Shown here piece after piece: positions 46,134-57,935 of a stretch of 64,000 bases of DNA. The notes under the pieces were generated by a model, which saw nothing but the letters and a program-made list of their open reading frames with translations, was not told where the DNA came from and searched no databases. The DNA is taken from positions 247,313,971 through 247,377,970 of the forward strand of contig NC_073696.1 in assembly GCF_029784165.1 (NCBI RefSeq). Direction: 5' to 3'. This DNA is from Wyeomyia smithii. Its lineage: Eukaryota > Arthropoda > Insecta > Diptera > Culicidae. A program made the translations under genes and the position numbers. Numbering within the stretch: position 1 is the stretch's first letter; each line of letters opens with the position of its first letter.

Positions 46134-47427
46134 CGTTAGCCAACATCAAGGCTGTGAAGAGTGGAGTCTCAGCATTGCTGACTCTATCAGCCCATTAGTT
46201 ACAGTCTTCATTTTACTAATTCCAACACGAAATAAATTTGGTTATGAGGTTATTAAGAACTGTGCTCCATATTTTCGAAGTGCGAAAATTAAATTTAACA
46301 TTTCGCGTAACCATTTCGAATCGATCAATTTTATTTTCATTTCATTTCTTATCACTACTGTCATCACGATCAACTTTTTTGCTGTCGAAAGTTTGAACAT
46401 GTAGCGGGTATCTTCCCCTCTGGTATTCAACGGTTTGTTTCAAACAAAGCTGTTGAATGTTTCACATGACGGAATGACTGACGCAAACTGTGAGTCTTTC
46501 CTTTTCTTCGAGCATTTCAGTTGTCAATATCAATGCAAGACCATTCTATTAGTTTTCGTGTGACTCACAGAAGGATCGGAAAGGAAACAAATTATTTTCA
46601 ATTGATAACGAAGGTTAACGGCGTCACTATCGCCTGACGATTTTTAATTCAAATTTCCTAATCAAGCCCCGATTGTAACACGAAAAAGCCAAATACCAGC
46701 GTATTCCACGCTGGTTACCTGCATCTCCCGATTTTCGAAATTTTTGTTTTAAATCGCGTAGTGTGTTTACACTTATTGCTGAATAAGTCAATCTTATTTT
46801 AAAATTTCAAGGATATTTTATTGTTCCCATAAATACTTTTAATTTTTCAACACCTGGCAATTTCCATTTACTCAATTTTTGCTACGATTTCCATTATTTC
46901 TAGATTGTGGTCTACTTGGCAATTAAACAGTATTCCATTTCTTATAGATTTACCGACGAAGAATTCGAAGCCCTATGTTGGTTATAATAAATATTTTTAA
47001 TTTACTCCCAAAATGTTTCCTAAATAGTAGGAGAGTGATATCCATGACACTGCAGCATTGTTACGGTAAAACATATATTTACATTCTATTTTATCTTAGT
47101 GGCTTTTTAAAACAAAATATTATATTCTAGTTACATATATGAGTAACATGAGTTCTTTTCAAACACAACCTTCTCGCTTTGCCAAATGATTTGTTTTTGT
47201 TCAGTATTGCTTATCTGTCCATCCATCAATGACAATTCACCGTGCTGGATCTTTCGCTTACTGATGGGAGCGCTTGACCGTCGATTCGTCAGGATGATTC
47301 TCTCGGTCACTGCTGGGGAGCGGTTAGGGAGTCCGGCAGTGTGCCCAGCGGTGCCGCAACAGCTCTGTCCCGTAATTCTGATGTTGAGCCCGTATTAGAG
47401 CCAGACTTACAGCTTTCAACTTGCTAC
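46134..47427. other. No gene seen
   Basis: AT-rich DNA with a GC-richer patch at 47230-47400. Neither strand of that patch aligns with the BEL/Pao integrase end that would be expected to follow the relic at 47600, so its nature is unknown. Confidence 0.4.
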
Positions 47428-47559
47428 TAGAGATGGTCGAGTTTGATGTTTTCCAAACCCGTATCCGACCGGAGCCCGATTTTTTTTTTCAATTGAAACC
47501 CGAATCCGAAAATTTTATTTCTTTATAACCCGAATCCGACCCGAACCCGACAATCTCTA
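47428..47559. mobile_element. 132-bp hAT-like MITE with ACCCGAATCCGA motifs
   Basis: Inverted ends TAGAGATGGTCGAGTTT (left) and TAGAGATTGTCGGGTTCG (right, read inversely). The interior reiterates AAACCCGAATCCGA-type words on one strand. The 8-bp flanks (CTTGCTAC and CTGTGTGC) do not match convincingly. It lies between the GC-richer patch and the end of the BEL/Pao relic. Confidence 0.65.
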
Positions 47560-47599
47560 CTGTGTGCCACTTCGTACGTTTGTTGACGAGTGGTAAGTA

Positions 47600-49600
47600 C
47601 TTATAGTACTAGAAGAACTTTGCTGAACACGCAAACCTTTTTATCGCCATCAAGCAAAACTGACTTGCCAACTTTGGGATACTTCTGGGTGGATTGCTCT
47701 GGTGACGAGACATGCTACCCATCTCTTGACCACATGACGACCGACAGCTATCAACAGAGGACCGAAAAAGTCGACTCCAGTGAAGCTGAATGGACGAAGA
47801 TTGGGTGTGGGCTGTGTCAGTAACGATGACATCCTCAGTGCGTTGGATTCGTCTGGATATGCCTCCACCTGTGCTAGCTTCAGCAACGCTTTCTCTGCTA
47901 CTTGATGCTCTTCCCAATCGAAATTCGATTTCGGGACTTGCTGTAATGGCCACTCAACTTCTGATTTGTATAAAAAGTGCGGACCCCGGAACCAAGAACT
48001 GTCTGGATCATGCTGTGGACTATTTCATTAGTTGGTCCGCAACATTCTGTTCAGCAGGCACTCACCGCCACCCTGAAGACCGCGACCGGCTGATTATCTC
48101 TCTAATCCAAAATGCTACGGAAGATTCATATTCCCTTCGATCGGAAACAGCCCATGAGTTAACGGTGCGGAAGTCCATCCAGTAGAACACTTGTTCTACG
48201 TTCAGACTGTGATTCTCTTTGATGTTGTCCGCTAGACACACTCCTAGTACGGCCGCTATCAATTCCAACCACGGGATCGATACTTGCTTGATCACCAACG
48301 CACATCGAGAAACATCCCAAGCCAAGCTGCGGAAGTATGCCACGCGGCCGTATGCATTATCGCTGGCATCTGCAAAACTGCGCAGCTGGAACGTTGAGTG
48401 ATCGAGCGCAAGACCGTCGCCGAAGATGTACCGCGTGAACTTTATCGACTCCGCTGCCCTCAAGTAACTCATCCATCATTTTTAGTTCTCCAGCGCTTCT
48501 CCTTCGATGATTCGGTCCCAATCACAGTTCTTTCTCCAGAGGATCTGGATCAGCATCTTCGCGAAAATGTGAAGTCCTAGTGGGTCAAAATAACTTATGA
48601 CGTTGCAGAGCACTACGCTTTCCCTGGGTACCTTTCCATCGTTTAGGAACGGCAGTAACGAGTCACGCATCTTGGTTGTGAATGTGATGACGTCATCCTT
48701 TGTGTACCACACTATTCCCAAAACGCGTTCCTGATTGGCTGAGTCGAGATGAATTGTTTCTTGCATCTTTGTTTCATCCATGCGTGCAACGAATTCAAGA
48801 GAGTTAGACGCTTAGTTCCTGATTTCGCAGCCGCCCTTGGAATGAATGAATCTTACTTTGCAAGCCCACTGGACAACGGTTTACATGCTGTTGAAGTAAC
48901 CGTCATGTAGTGCTTGTGGACGATCGCATCATAAGCTTCTGGGAACTGCTCAGCGTAGTCCCGAATATTCTTATCCTTCACGAACATCGCTATACTAGAA
49001 GAGCTGGCGTCTCCGGAATCCATCACGTAGATTTCGTTTCCGAATACAAACAGTTTTGCTAGGCTGTTCTCCGACTGAACTTTGAGAAGAGACGTTCCCG
49101 ATATTAGTTTGGAGTTAAGCGACACACCATTCACTTTGGTCGCCGCATCCAATACTATGCGAATTTTATCCTTTTTCGGAATGACGACAACGTTCAACGT
49201 CGACTACCAAATGCCATCCCAGGGATTGCAATTGCCAGTCCCTCTTTCGTCGCTTTATGACAGTAGCCTTTTTCCAGATACTGGACTGTTTACTGCTTCA
49301 CTGCAGCTTTCGACTTAGGGTTGATCGACACCTTATTCTCCAAGCTCTACATGCGCCGCAGTGCCATCGGTATGCTGTCTGGAAACGTTGGGTTGTCTTC
49401 CTTGCATGGCAGTCTGGTCATAAACCTATCGCCGACGCGAACAAATTACTCCTACAACATTTCTCGAGCCTTTCGATCATCGTATGATTCCAGTATCAAA
49501 TTCGCCTAGAAACCCTTTTCTTCGACGGTGTACCGCGACTTGAGAAGATGGTGTAGCTCTTCATTCGACAATCCAGCACTTAAGTGTTGTCCTAGAAATC
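47600..49600 (-). pseudogene. BEL/Pao LTR-retrotransposon pol relic (RT, RNase H, integrase start)
   Basis: Blocks on the minus strand, 5' to 3': NEELHHLLKSRYTVEEKGF and RVGDRFMTRLPCKEDNP (49590-49390); YLEKGYCHKAT (about 49270); RT start IPKKDKIRIVLDAATKVNGV and GDASSSSIA (48853-49197, with the middle of the RT deleted after LISGTSLL); RVLGIVWYTKDD and ISYFDPLGLH (48482-48781); RNase H FADASDNAYGRVAYF, IPWLELIAAVLG (48062-48472); integrase entry FTGVDFFGPLLIAVGRH (47650-47886). At least four stops and several frameshifts. No LTRs, gag, protease or zinc-binding integrase N-terminus were seen. Intracellular retroelement debris only. Confidence 0.85.
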
Positions 49601-50339
49601 CGGTACCGTCGGGAAAATGAGAAAACGTTAAATCCTACAGAGGGCCGCCGCGGGAGCGTGAGTGATTCTACTCCATATGTGCAAGCTGGTGCTTTAAAAG
49701 TATAGATCGGGAAAAAGAAATTCAAGCAGGGATCGATTGTCTTTGAGGAAAACGGTATTATAATTTTATCACTATCAGCAACGTTTTGACGAGTAATAAA
49801 AGAATATCAACTTCTTCAATTAAATGATTTTGTGGCGCTTAAAAGTGCCATAGATGTTTCACAAAAATGACACCGGCAAGTGGGAATCTTAGGGACGAAA
49901 ATGAAGGTGACTTTCCTGCATGCTACCTTTTATATAAAAGCGAAAATTTATATTGGGACCAGTTGCGAACGGTTGCGAAATGGGGGGATATTTCCGAAAC
50001 GGGCTGAATCGACAAAACGCTACTAAGTTTATCACACAATTTATTTCATGTCTAGTCTAATTGGTGGTACAATTTCAACTGAGCAATAAATACGCGAGTG
50101 CTCTTTGCAGAGACGATCGATCGATCGCTCTCGTTGATCGGCATCAGCCGTTTTGATCGATTTAATTTTACACCCCAGTGTTACATAACATTGAGCTACA
50201 ACGTTTACTTTTACAGTCGAATCGCTTTTCATCGCTTGATGAACAATGAAGACCAAATTTCTGCATGTTAGTTTCCATACGTGACTCCTGAGTGAGTTAA
50301 CCAACAAATTTTTCTTTACAAAGTTAAATCGTCTGTATA
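49601..50339. other. No gene seen
   Basis: Contains a GATCGATCGATCGCTC stretch (50118). The 88-codon minus frame 50041-50307 lacks recognisable motifs. Confidence 0.4.
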
Positions 50340-50520
50340 CTTAAGTGTCCCAGGCTGTGCGGGGAAGAAAGGCAGTGATTGGTTGCTCGGTTTGATTTTA
50401 GCAATCCTTGTTATTTATCAATTTTTGGTGCTCTTGTTAAAAGAACTCAACCATAAAAAATTCTGATGTTTAAGGCCAAAAACTCTAGAATCTGAGTAGA
50501 AATGACCATTTTTCAAAATT
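50340..50520. repeat. Diverged inverse copy of 10960-11140
   Basis: GTGATTGGTTGCTCGGT (50374) is the complement of ACCGAGCAACCAATCAC (11101), and the flanking lines (ATTTATCAATTTTT; AATTCTGAT; AAAACTCTAGAATCTGA) remain alignable. It shows that part of element A belongs to a dispersed family. Confidence 0.6.
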
Positions 50521-50696
50521 ATACAGTTATTATCCGATTTTCGATTTGCACTCATAACTAAGTAAAAAATTAAACGAATTATAGGACACTGTTATCAATA
50601 GAGCGTCTTTAACTTAGCAAACTGAGTATATTTGGCAGGCGGTGAAATTTTTGTTCAAGAAAATTAAATTTAAACGGTTTCTGTATTTTAGCATTC

Positions 50697-50903
50697 ATGC
50701 TTATTACTTTTCCAGCCACGGAAATTGAGTTTGATATCGATAAGCATCCACACAATCCCATCTCGGACTTCCAATCATTCTTAACAGATCACAGCATGGG
50801 AGTGACCCCATCTGCTACAAAAGTCATGTCGTCATTCCAGCATTTAAAAGATATTTCAGAACGAATATCAAATCTTGTGAACTGTTTTGATTTCAAAAAG
50901 TAA
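50697..50903 (+). CDS. Unrecognised 68-codon open frame
   Basis: Starts with ATG and ends TAA. It has ordinary amino-acid diversity (for example EIEFDIDKHPHNPISDFQ and TKVMSSFQHLKDISERISN, the latter predicted helical). Good acceptor-like sites (TTTTAG at about 50691; TTACTTTTCCAG at about 50714) precede or lie within it, so it could be a terminal exon or a transposon fragment. No domain is recognised and no polyadenylation signal follows closely. Composition stands out slightly from the AT-rich surroundings, but chance remains possible. Confidence 0.25.
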   Translation: MLITFPATEIEFDIDKHPHNPISDFQSFLTDHSMGVTPSATKVMSSFQHLKDISERISNLVNCFDFKK

Positions 50904-53624
50904 ATTTTGTGAAAGGGAAAAATTCTGGAAACAAGTGTATTGCCGAATATCAGATTGTCTAAATTTAAATTTTAAATATTTCAAGAACAGATGCGTCTAT
51001 AAGGTGATCACTGTAAACCGTATGGCCGCGTTGTGGCTACTAGACAGCTAGTATTCATTGAAATACAAATATTATTAAAAATTGAAATATTAAAATATGC
51101 ATATTCGAGATTTTTTGAAAAAATATTTTTGAGTCCAAGAGTTTTTGCCACAGAAAATACTCAGATTGCTAAGCGAAATGCGTGTGCGAAGGGCTATTAA
51201 AATCGGAACCACTCACACTTTTTCGACAGTTTATTTTGTCCGGAAACCCTCAAGAACATATACAACGGGTTACCACCTTTTCAGACATAAACATAAGTTA
51301 AAATTTCGCCAAATAGTCTGAAAATTTTTAGTTGGAAGTAGCTACAGAAATATCAAAACCAAAGTTCTGCAGCTTGGTAAAGTTGATGAAGTTGCAATCT
51401 GTGATTGCAAAAATTAAAAATTAAAACGTTGAAAACAGTCGGCCTTTAGACATTTCTGAGCACTTGTTCTTTGAATGCATTAGAGATACTCTTTGTCAAT
51501 TATTGAGCAAATATTACGATATTTTAATGTGCACTTATAGTACTGTGCCTAAAAAGTAAACGAGCACAAAAATCTGGCAATCCAGTTTGGCACAATATTC
51601 CGTCTACGACTTGATTTTGTTGAATGACTAATTGACGGAGAATTTTTTTCACCAAAACCTGAATATGGGTTAAAAACTGCTCAAAAGACAACTCTTCAAG
51701 CTGAACTAACAAAATCAATTACCTTTTTGCTATAGGTAAAAATAATTGTGTAACATTTCTGTTCTTTTGATTTTTTGTAGGTATCTAACCTATAGAATGA
51801 GAGAACCTTCCGTGAAATCTAATTACAAAACTTTTCTCTGATTGGATCTTCCTTTGTTCGAAAAAATGGTCCACAGCATTGCGAAACGAAAAGGACATTC
51901 CTAGAACCCCTAACCACCAGGACGGATGGCAGCAGCTGCTGCTAGGGCATCAGATTTGCACCCAGAGATAATCAATTCCGTTCACGAAATGCATTACCCC
52001 TCTCCTTTCACCCGGCTGCGGTCGATGGCACGACAAGGCAGCGACACGGGGCAGAAGTTGACAGAATGGTAAATCGGCATCGTCAGCATTGGCCATTATT
52101 TTGAATCAAAACTTAATCCTATTTACTTTGCTATCATACTGTTGACAGACGGCCCCCCTTTTCCGTACGACTGGCTTGCCGTATTGTGTATGTGTGTATG
52201 TGCATGTTTGCGCGCTTCGGTTGCCCTATTCGGTAAGCCGGTGTGGAAGATAAAGGCTGCAAGGATGATATACCACTCACTGGTTGTTGGCAGGGCGGTG
52301 ATGGTAAATCGTTTTCTGAACTCATATTTTACAACACTATTTTGCTGGTTACTGTTGGGAGAGAAGTCAGCTGCGTGTGACGAAGGGCGAACCTAAAATG
52401 GGTTGGGTGGATCGCAAAAAAAAATATATAGAAGAAAATGACAGCTTTAGAAAAAAAAATCAATATGGACAATAACAAGAAACAACAGGATAATAAACAA
52501 AAATGACGAAAAAACATTGGAAAACCCGTTCCCCTCAAGATGTAACGTCCAGATTGCGAGCTTTCCTGTCTAATGTTCATAACACCGACAGCCTGTTTTC
52601 CCGTGCAAACTTCATCCCGTATTTTCCGCACGAAGTCAACTCGCAGAACAATGATACCGGCGGACAATCCTCCGTTTGCCCCCGAACGGATGAAAACAGA
52701 ATTGTAGGAAAATATGGTTTGTTAATCCGCAAACAAGCTCGCCATCTGTTGAAGCATTACGCTCCGCTGCTCCCACTGGCAGCCCAATTCCGGCTAGCTG
52801 CCTAAGCCAGGAAGAAGCGGAAATCGGCATTCACTGGCCGATGAGGGAAATGCTGCCAAGCGTAGCTCGATTAAAAACGAATTCCATTACGGATCTATTC
52901 CCAGCTCTCTATTCGGGCACTAAATCCATTTGTGATGGAACGAAAGCTATTTCAGATCACGACGACGTCCTGAACGCTTGATGAAAGAAAAGTTTGTCAA
53001 GGGTGTAACCCATCCTACCTCTCAGCTTACTGTCAGTAAAAAAACTAAAGTTCAAGCAGTAGAAGATTGGAAAGATGTAAAATGTAAATGGAACAAGAAA
53101 TGTTTGAATTTTGATTGAGCGATTGCCAACACAATTTATCACAACTTACTTCACCCGTCATGTCTTTTTTGGCCTTCTTGTCAACACTAACAGCTCCCAT
53201 ACAGTGCATAACTGGACTAAATTCCAAATTCCATTTGATTCTAATCTCAAACACATCGGACAGTATAAAACCGATATTTCCTTACATTTGGTCGAGTACC
53301 CCATGAAAGTACTTCCCCAACAATGTCTGCAGTAGAAGATTCATCTGACAATTCACATCTCACACAATGCCTCGTTAGTTCCATTCTGCAATCGTTTGCT
53401 ACACGAACCGATATTCTCCGTACGTGCTCTAAGGAAGACACTCTACGGGGAGAAAATGATATCCGCAGGAAAAAAAGAAGAAAAGCATCAATTGACACCC
53501 CAAAATGGCAGATTCACTACGGAAACGATTCCGGGTCGGGGGAGGCGACATTCGACCCCGCCTGGATTTGTATTCATTCTCCGCTTAATTCTGTGACACT
53601 GGGAATACATTCTTTTTTTGTTCT
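50904..53624. other. Intron-like DNA, no supported gene
   Basis: 51880-53600 is GC-richer and looks single-copy. Overlapping frames on both strands (52503-52805 plus, 52329-52667 minus, 53323-53652 plus) contradict each other and show no domain. Confidence 0.4.
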
Positions 53625-53627
53625 TCA

Positions 53628-54090
53628 ACGGGTTAAATGTGAAATCAAATAATAGTTGGCATCATCCTGTTCCATTTCAGCTACTAGCGGCGTAAATAGG
53701 GGGATCATTTCAATACGATTACCCGGTTCGGTTTGCGATGCCCGCCGGTGTGGCTTCGTAGAATCGTTCCCGACGGTCTGTCTATTGGGTGTTTTTTTTT
53801 TCTTCTCTCCCGGTTGTTTTGGGTTTCCCATGGTTAGGATTATTGCAGGATCGTTTTTATTTAGTGAGCTTTTAGAGGGATTACGTGGGGTGCGATCTAG
53901 AACGCCGTCGACCGGGCGCTGATATTTGATTATTTTGGTCGGCTCAAATGGTGTACGAAATGGGCCAAATTCCAACCCATGTTCGTCATTCCAGCGGCGC
54001 GATATTCGATTTATGAAATCGCAGACCCAATTTGTTCTGCTGGGGCTTGGAGATCGAACTTCAAGCTTTATGCGTTTCCCATCACGTCTG
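53628..54090 (-). CDS. Unrecognised open frame preceded by a splice-acceptor-like site
   Basis: On the minus strand the frame is open for over 150 codons up to TGA. Upstream there is no ATG before a stop, but TATAACTTCAG just before 54090 would serve as an acceptor, so it could be a 3'-terminal exon. The peptide is mixed and rather basic, with RDGKRIKLEVRSPSPSRTNW, then DFINRISRRWNDEHGLEFG, KKKKTPNR and an acidic end MEQDDANYY. I recognise no family. There is no AATAAA soon after the stop. It is one of the longer frames in a GC-richer single-copy area. Alternatives are an exon of the host gene on the same strand, an old transposon fragment, or chance. Confidence 0.28.
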
Positions 54091-54131
54091 AAGTTATATT
54101 TTTTTTTTGTATTTTGTTGAATTATTTGCAA

Positions 54132-55419
54132 CGGGTTTTACAATAAATGATGGATGAACGATTTTGAATTTGATGAAAAAAATAATTTAAAGCAAATTTA
54201 GTTTTATGTCGGCCATCGACGAAACTCAATCAGGAAAACTCTCAGGAAAGGGTCTGGAACTGCATAAAGTCGGAAAAAAGTCAATTTTTCAAATTATTCA
54301 TCGAGCAAGCCCTCTTCGGGAATCATTTCTACAGGGTTTAAGCTAGTGAAAAATCACCAGAAAGCTCGGATTATTAATGTTGTCACACATTTAACTTAGT
54401 TGAGAAAGTAGGCTTCTTGTGGACTTGAGACTTATTTATTTTTACGTTGTTTACCCAAGTGATTTATTACAGAATGCAGAAGTAGAAATGAATGTTACAA
54501 TAATGTCGAATTGATTATATGGCCTTACTTAAGCATTATAACAACTTCAGATATCCTTTTTAGAATTGTTTCATGCAAATAAGCCCTCCACAAAAAAATA
54601 CAATAAAATACTTGGCACTCCAACTTTATGTAGTGTTTTAAATGGTATCCCCGCCGTTACAGGCGCTCATTCAAAAACTAAAATGTTCCCTCGTGTTCAT
54701 AGTGATAGGAACAAGAAAGTTTTCTGGGCAATTTTCGCTGAAACGTTCACAATATCAAAAACAAAAACGAGCGTGCGACGGGCAAGCGGCCACTACCCAA
54801 ATATTGAAAGCAGGTTACGCATACCTTTACTTTTTTTTATATATCTGTATCGTGAAATTCGAGATTTTTTAGTGAAATTTCGGTTTTCGAAAATTTTTTT
54901 TGATGCCGAATGACTTAAAAACGCATGAAACGTCGAGAATTGGTGTCATCTGAAAAAATTTACTCTCTGGGACACGTTTTTTCAATTGTTGAAGGCGGAG
55001 TTCAAAATGTTAGAATTTATCTTTTGAAAATGATCACTTGTCCCTCGGAATAGCTTGTATAATAATATACACTATAACTAGCATCGAATACATTATGTTT
55101 CATTAGGGTAGTTCATTTATTCGGCATAGAGTGGTTCATAATATTGCGAAAAACGAGTATAAAATAAAAAAAGAACTTCGGTTCGTTTGATTGGTGTGAT
55201 GTCTTCGACAAAGTTGTAGATAATAATTCTGTCTTTTTTTTTTTTTTGATGTAGTTTCATTCAGATAGACATTTTTTGGTATCGCAGAACTTTTCCGCTT
55301 AGAATCAATGAAAAGCCAGAAACCACGTGGATTTCTTGTTAAACTCATTTGTACCCGTAATACGTACTAGCTTGCTGAAACCTTGTTTGGTTACCAGAAG
55401 TTCTACGTCGTCGTAAATT
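54132..55419. other. No gene seen
   Basis: AT-rich DNA. Open frames at 54566-54913 (plus) and elsewhere lack motifs. Confidence 0.4.
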
Positions 55420-55670
55420 CCGTTGACAATATTGTGTAGAAATCGGCCATTTTCGGTTGTTTTCCAGAAACCGGAAGTTGCCATCTTACAATTTAACATG
55501 TTGTCTGAGGTCGATTCGTCGCTTCAGTGCATCATCACGATTCCGGCAATATCCATATTGGATGGTATTTGATCACTTTCCGTTGATTTTCAGGAACCAA
55601 GTTTTTGCTTCTGTACATCGACCCGACCATTTTAGGCTGGTTTTCGGAAAACCTGGTTGAAATATCTGTT
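55420..55670 (+). repeat. Diverged repeat, homologous to 41680-41980
   Basis: Contains TTTTCCAGAAACCGGAAGTT, then GCCATCTTA, later CATATTGGATGGTATTTG and ATTTTAGGCTGGTTTTCGG, in the order seen at 41.7-41.98 kb. The word TTTCAGGAACCAAG is a variant of TTTCCAGAAACCGGAAG, pointing to an originally tandem structure. Confidence 0.5.
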
Positions 55671-56189
55671 TAATTTGTTACTTGCTGTGATTCTGACAAC
55701 TGAAGGGCTTGAAATTGATACAAACGCTTTTCAATTGAAAGCGGAGATTATCACCATCACTCTCACATGACGATTATCAATTGAAAATGGCAATGAGCGC
55801 TGACGGAGACAGCTTCCATACAGTACTTCACGCATATCTATAGGAAAGAGGAAGGAAATATTGATCGGAATTTGCGTAACGTATTTATTGGATGCCATTG
55901 CCGTTCTAACTACGGCTTGCGGCATTAGAAAACTACCATCACACGACGCGAGTCGGTGCTAAATGAGACGCTGAATGAATGGAAAGAGTCTCTCCCTCCG
56001 TCACGCTCTCCGTCGATTGAAATAGTCATTAGTTTCATTTGAAATGATCCGAAAGAAGAAAAAGGGAAAGAGAGAAAAAAGTAATTCGTTGATAGTAGCC
56101 GAACGGAATCAAGTGAAAATTAAACTGTTCGAATCGAAATGACATCGCGAGTATATCAGTTTCATTGTTTTATTTCGAAAATGTGGAGC
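55671..56189. other. No gene seen
   Basis: Contains CAATTGAAAGCGGAGATTAT (55733) and CAATTGAAAATGGCAATGAG (55779), a weak local repetition, and an A/G-rich run near 56055-56085. No coding region. Confidence 0.4.
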
Positions 56190-56745
56190 CCTGACCTCCA
56201 CATACCAAATTTGATTCAATTTATTTCAATAGTTCTTGAGTTGTGAAGAAATTTGAGTTTCATTTGTATGAGCCCTCTCTTCCAGAAGAGGGAGAGGTTT
56301 CGAACCAGCAAATAAAATTTTTGCTCTCAAAAACCTCAACACATCAAATTTCGTTCCATTCCCTTGATTATTTCTTGAGATGTTCTGGAATTTGTGTTTC
56401 ATTTGTAGGAAACTCCCTCCCTTCATGAAGAGGGAGGGATGTCAAGCTATTATAGACATATTTGTTACCCCTAAAAACAATCACCTGCCAAATTTGGTTC
56501 AATTCAGTTGGTTAGTTCTCTAGATGAGCAGGAATTTGTGTTTCATTTGAATGGGACTTCTTCCTTACAGAAGAAGGAGGGGTGTCAAACCATTATGAAC
56601 ATATATTTTACCCCTAAAAACATTTACCTGCCAAATCTGGTTTCATTTACTTGGTTAGCTTTCGAGATGTGCAGAAATTTGTGTTTCATTTGTATGGGAC
56701 CCCTTTCTTCTAGAAAAGGGAGGGGTTTCGAACTAACTTAGTCAT
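56190..56745 (+). repeat. Tandem array, about 142-bp unit, four copies
   Basis: The line ATTTGTGTTTCATTTGTATG or a variant starts at about 56252, 56391, 56535 and 56678 (steps of about 139, 144 and 143). Each unit continues with a small hairpin in which a CCCTC-type block faces its complement (for example CCCTCTCTTCCAGAAGAGGG), then GTCAAACCATTATGAACAT and TGCCAAATTTGGTTCAATT. A unique tail ends at CAGACAGACAG (about 56822-56832). Such arrays are common in mosquito DNA. Non-coding. Confidence 0.85.
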
Positions 56746-57140
56746 CTTTCTCGGCCTCTAGAACCGTCATGTACAAAATTCACGCCGATTGGTTCAGTAG
56801 TTTCCAAGCCAAAATGGATCAGACAGACAGAGCTGCTTTTTTTTTCGCTTGCAAATTTGCCTATTTTTGCGAGTTATATTGTTTGCAAGCCGCCTACGTG
56901 TTTCTCCAAACGACAATATTGTGATTCTTTTCGGTTTACGCGATTGGAAGTGCCTTGATAAGACATTCCAAGTAAGTTTAGTTGGATTTTATTTTCTGTG
57001 AAAGTGTAGTGCATTGTTTATATTTTCGCTTCTCGTACTACCGTCACGCTCAATTTTTTCGATCGAAGCGACATCTTGTGGCTGTAATTGAAAACCTAAC
57101 ATAGCACGGACACACACCACATACTGAACGGAGCAAGGAT
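56746..57140. other. Possible 5' untranslated region of the CR1/Jockey-type element
   Basis: After the CAGACAGACAG tail, a T run and then GC-moderate sequence lead into ORF1. A boundary could not be placed. No open frame continues from the ORF1 frame beyond a TAG near 57099. Confidence 0.35.
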
Positions 57141-57935
57141 TCAAACTGCTACCAGTGCTCTAAGCCGATCAAAACCATTCAGGTGATTTAATGTAACGGT
57201 TTTTGTCATCAATCAGCGCACCTAAAATGCGTTGGTCTGAAAAGGCCCCATGTCGACTTTGTGAATGAGCAAAATAATATTTTGTGGTTTTGTGACCACT
57301 GTATCGCTCAATTGGAATATATAAAGCAAAATCCCATGAAGACTTCACAGGATGTTGTAGCAGTTGTTTCGGATGCCCTTCGGGAGTCACTGGGTGAATT
57401 GAAGATTGAGCTTCAGGAAACCAAAGAGCTTACCAAGACATTAGTCGACAATCGTCAGTCCAATGATTTCGCTGCTGTGGGATGCTCTCGCACTGCTTGG
57501 TCAAGCATTAAGCGCACTCGTGATACTACTCCTAAATCTCGCCCCGATCTCAAGCTTGTTGGTGGAACAAAATCGATTGACCATGAAAGCACATTAGTCG
57601 AAACTGTTGCGAAACCAGCTGAAAAATTCTGGCTTTATCTATCCAGAATTGCTCGTCATGTCACTGAAAATGATATTTCCGAGCTCGTCAAACAATGTTT
57701 GGAAATTACACAGCCTTTTGATGTACGGAAGCTTGTGCGTAAAGATGCTGATATGAACCAGTTTGCATTTATTTCATTTGAAGTTGGAGTAGATAAGGAG
57801 CTGAAGGACAAAGCACTTAACCCTTCTGTATGGCCGAAAGAGATTTTCTCCAGGGAATTTGAGAGTTTAAAAGCTGAGCGGGATTTTTGGGGACCTGCGA
57901 AAATTCCACGAACCGATGTAGGGACCCCCGGATGA
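57141..57935 (+). pseudogene. ORF1 of a CR1/Jockey-type retrotransposon, PHD-like zinc finger
   Basis: The frame begins near NCYQCSKPIK and continues, after an in-frame TAA at 57189-57191, with CNGFCHQSAHLKCVG and WFCDHC. The ordered C-x2-C, C-x3-C-H, H-x3-C, C-x2-C spacing is that of a PHD-type finger, found in ORF1 of many CR1-group elements. From 57261 the frame is open for 224 codons: a coiled-coil-like helix (DVVAVVSDALRESLGELKIE, then LQETKELTKTL) and a later compact region (FWLYLSRIARHVTENDISEL, then FAFISFEVG). ORF1 proteins bind the element RNA. No ATG lies upstream of the finger before a stop, so the start is lost or altered. Confidence 0.75.

Noticed and set aside
47186..47398. Possible C-terminal integrase part of the BEL/Pao relic
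   Set aside because: Neither strand shows the expected integrase end motifs, and a MITE plus unrelated sequence intervene.
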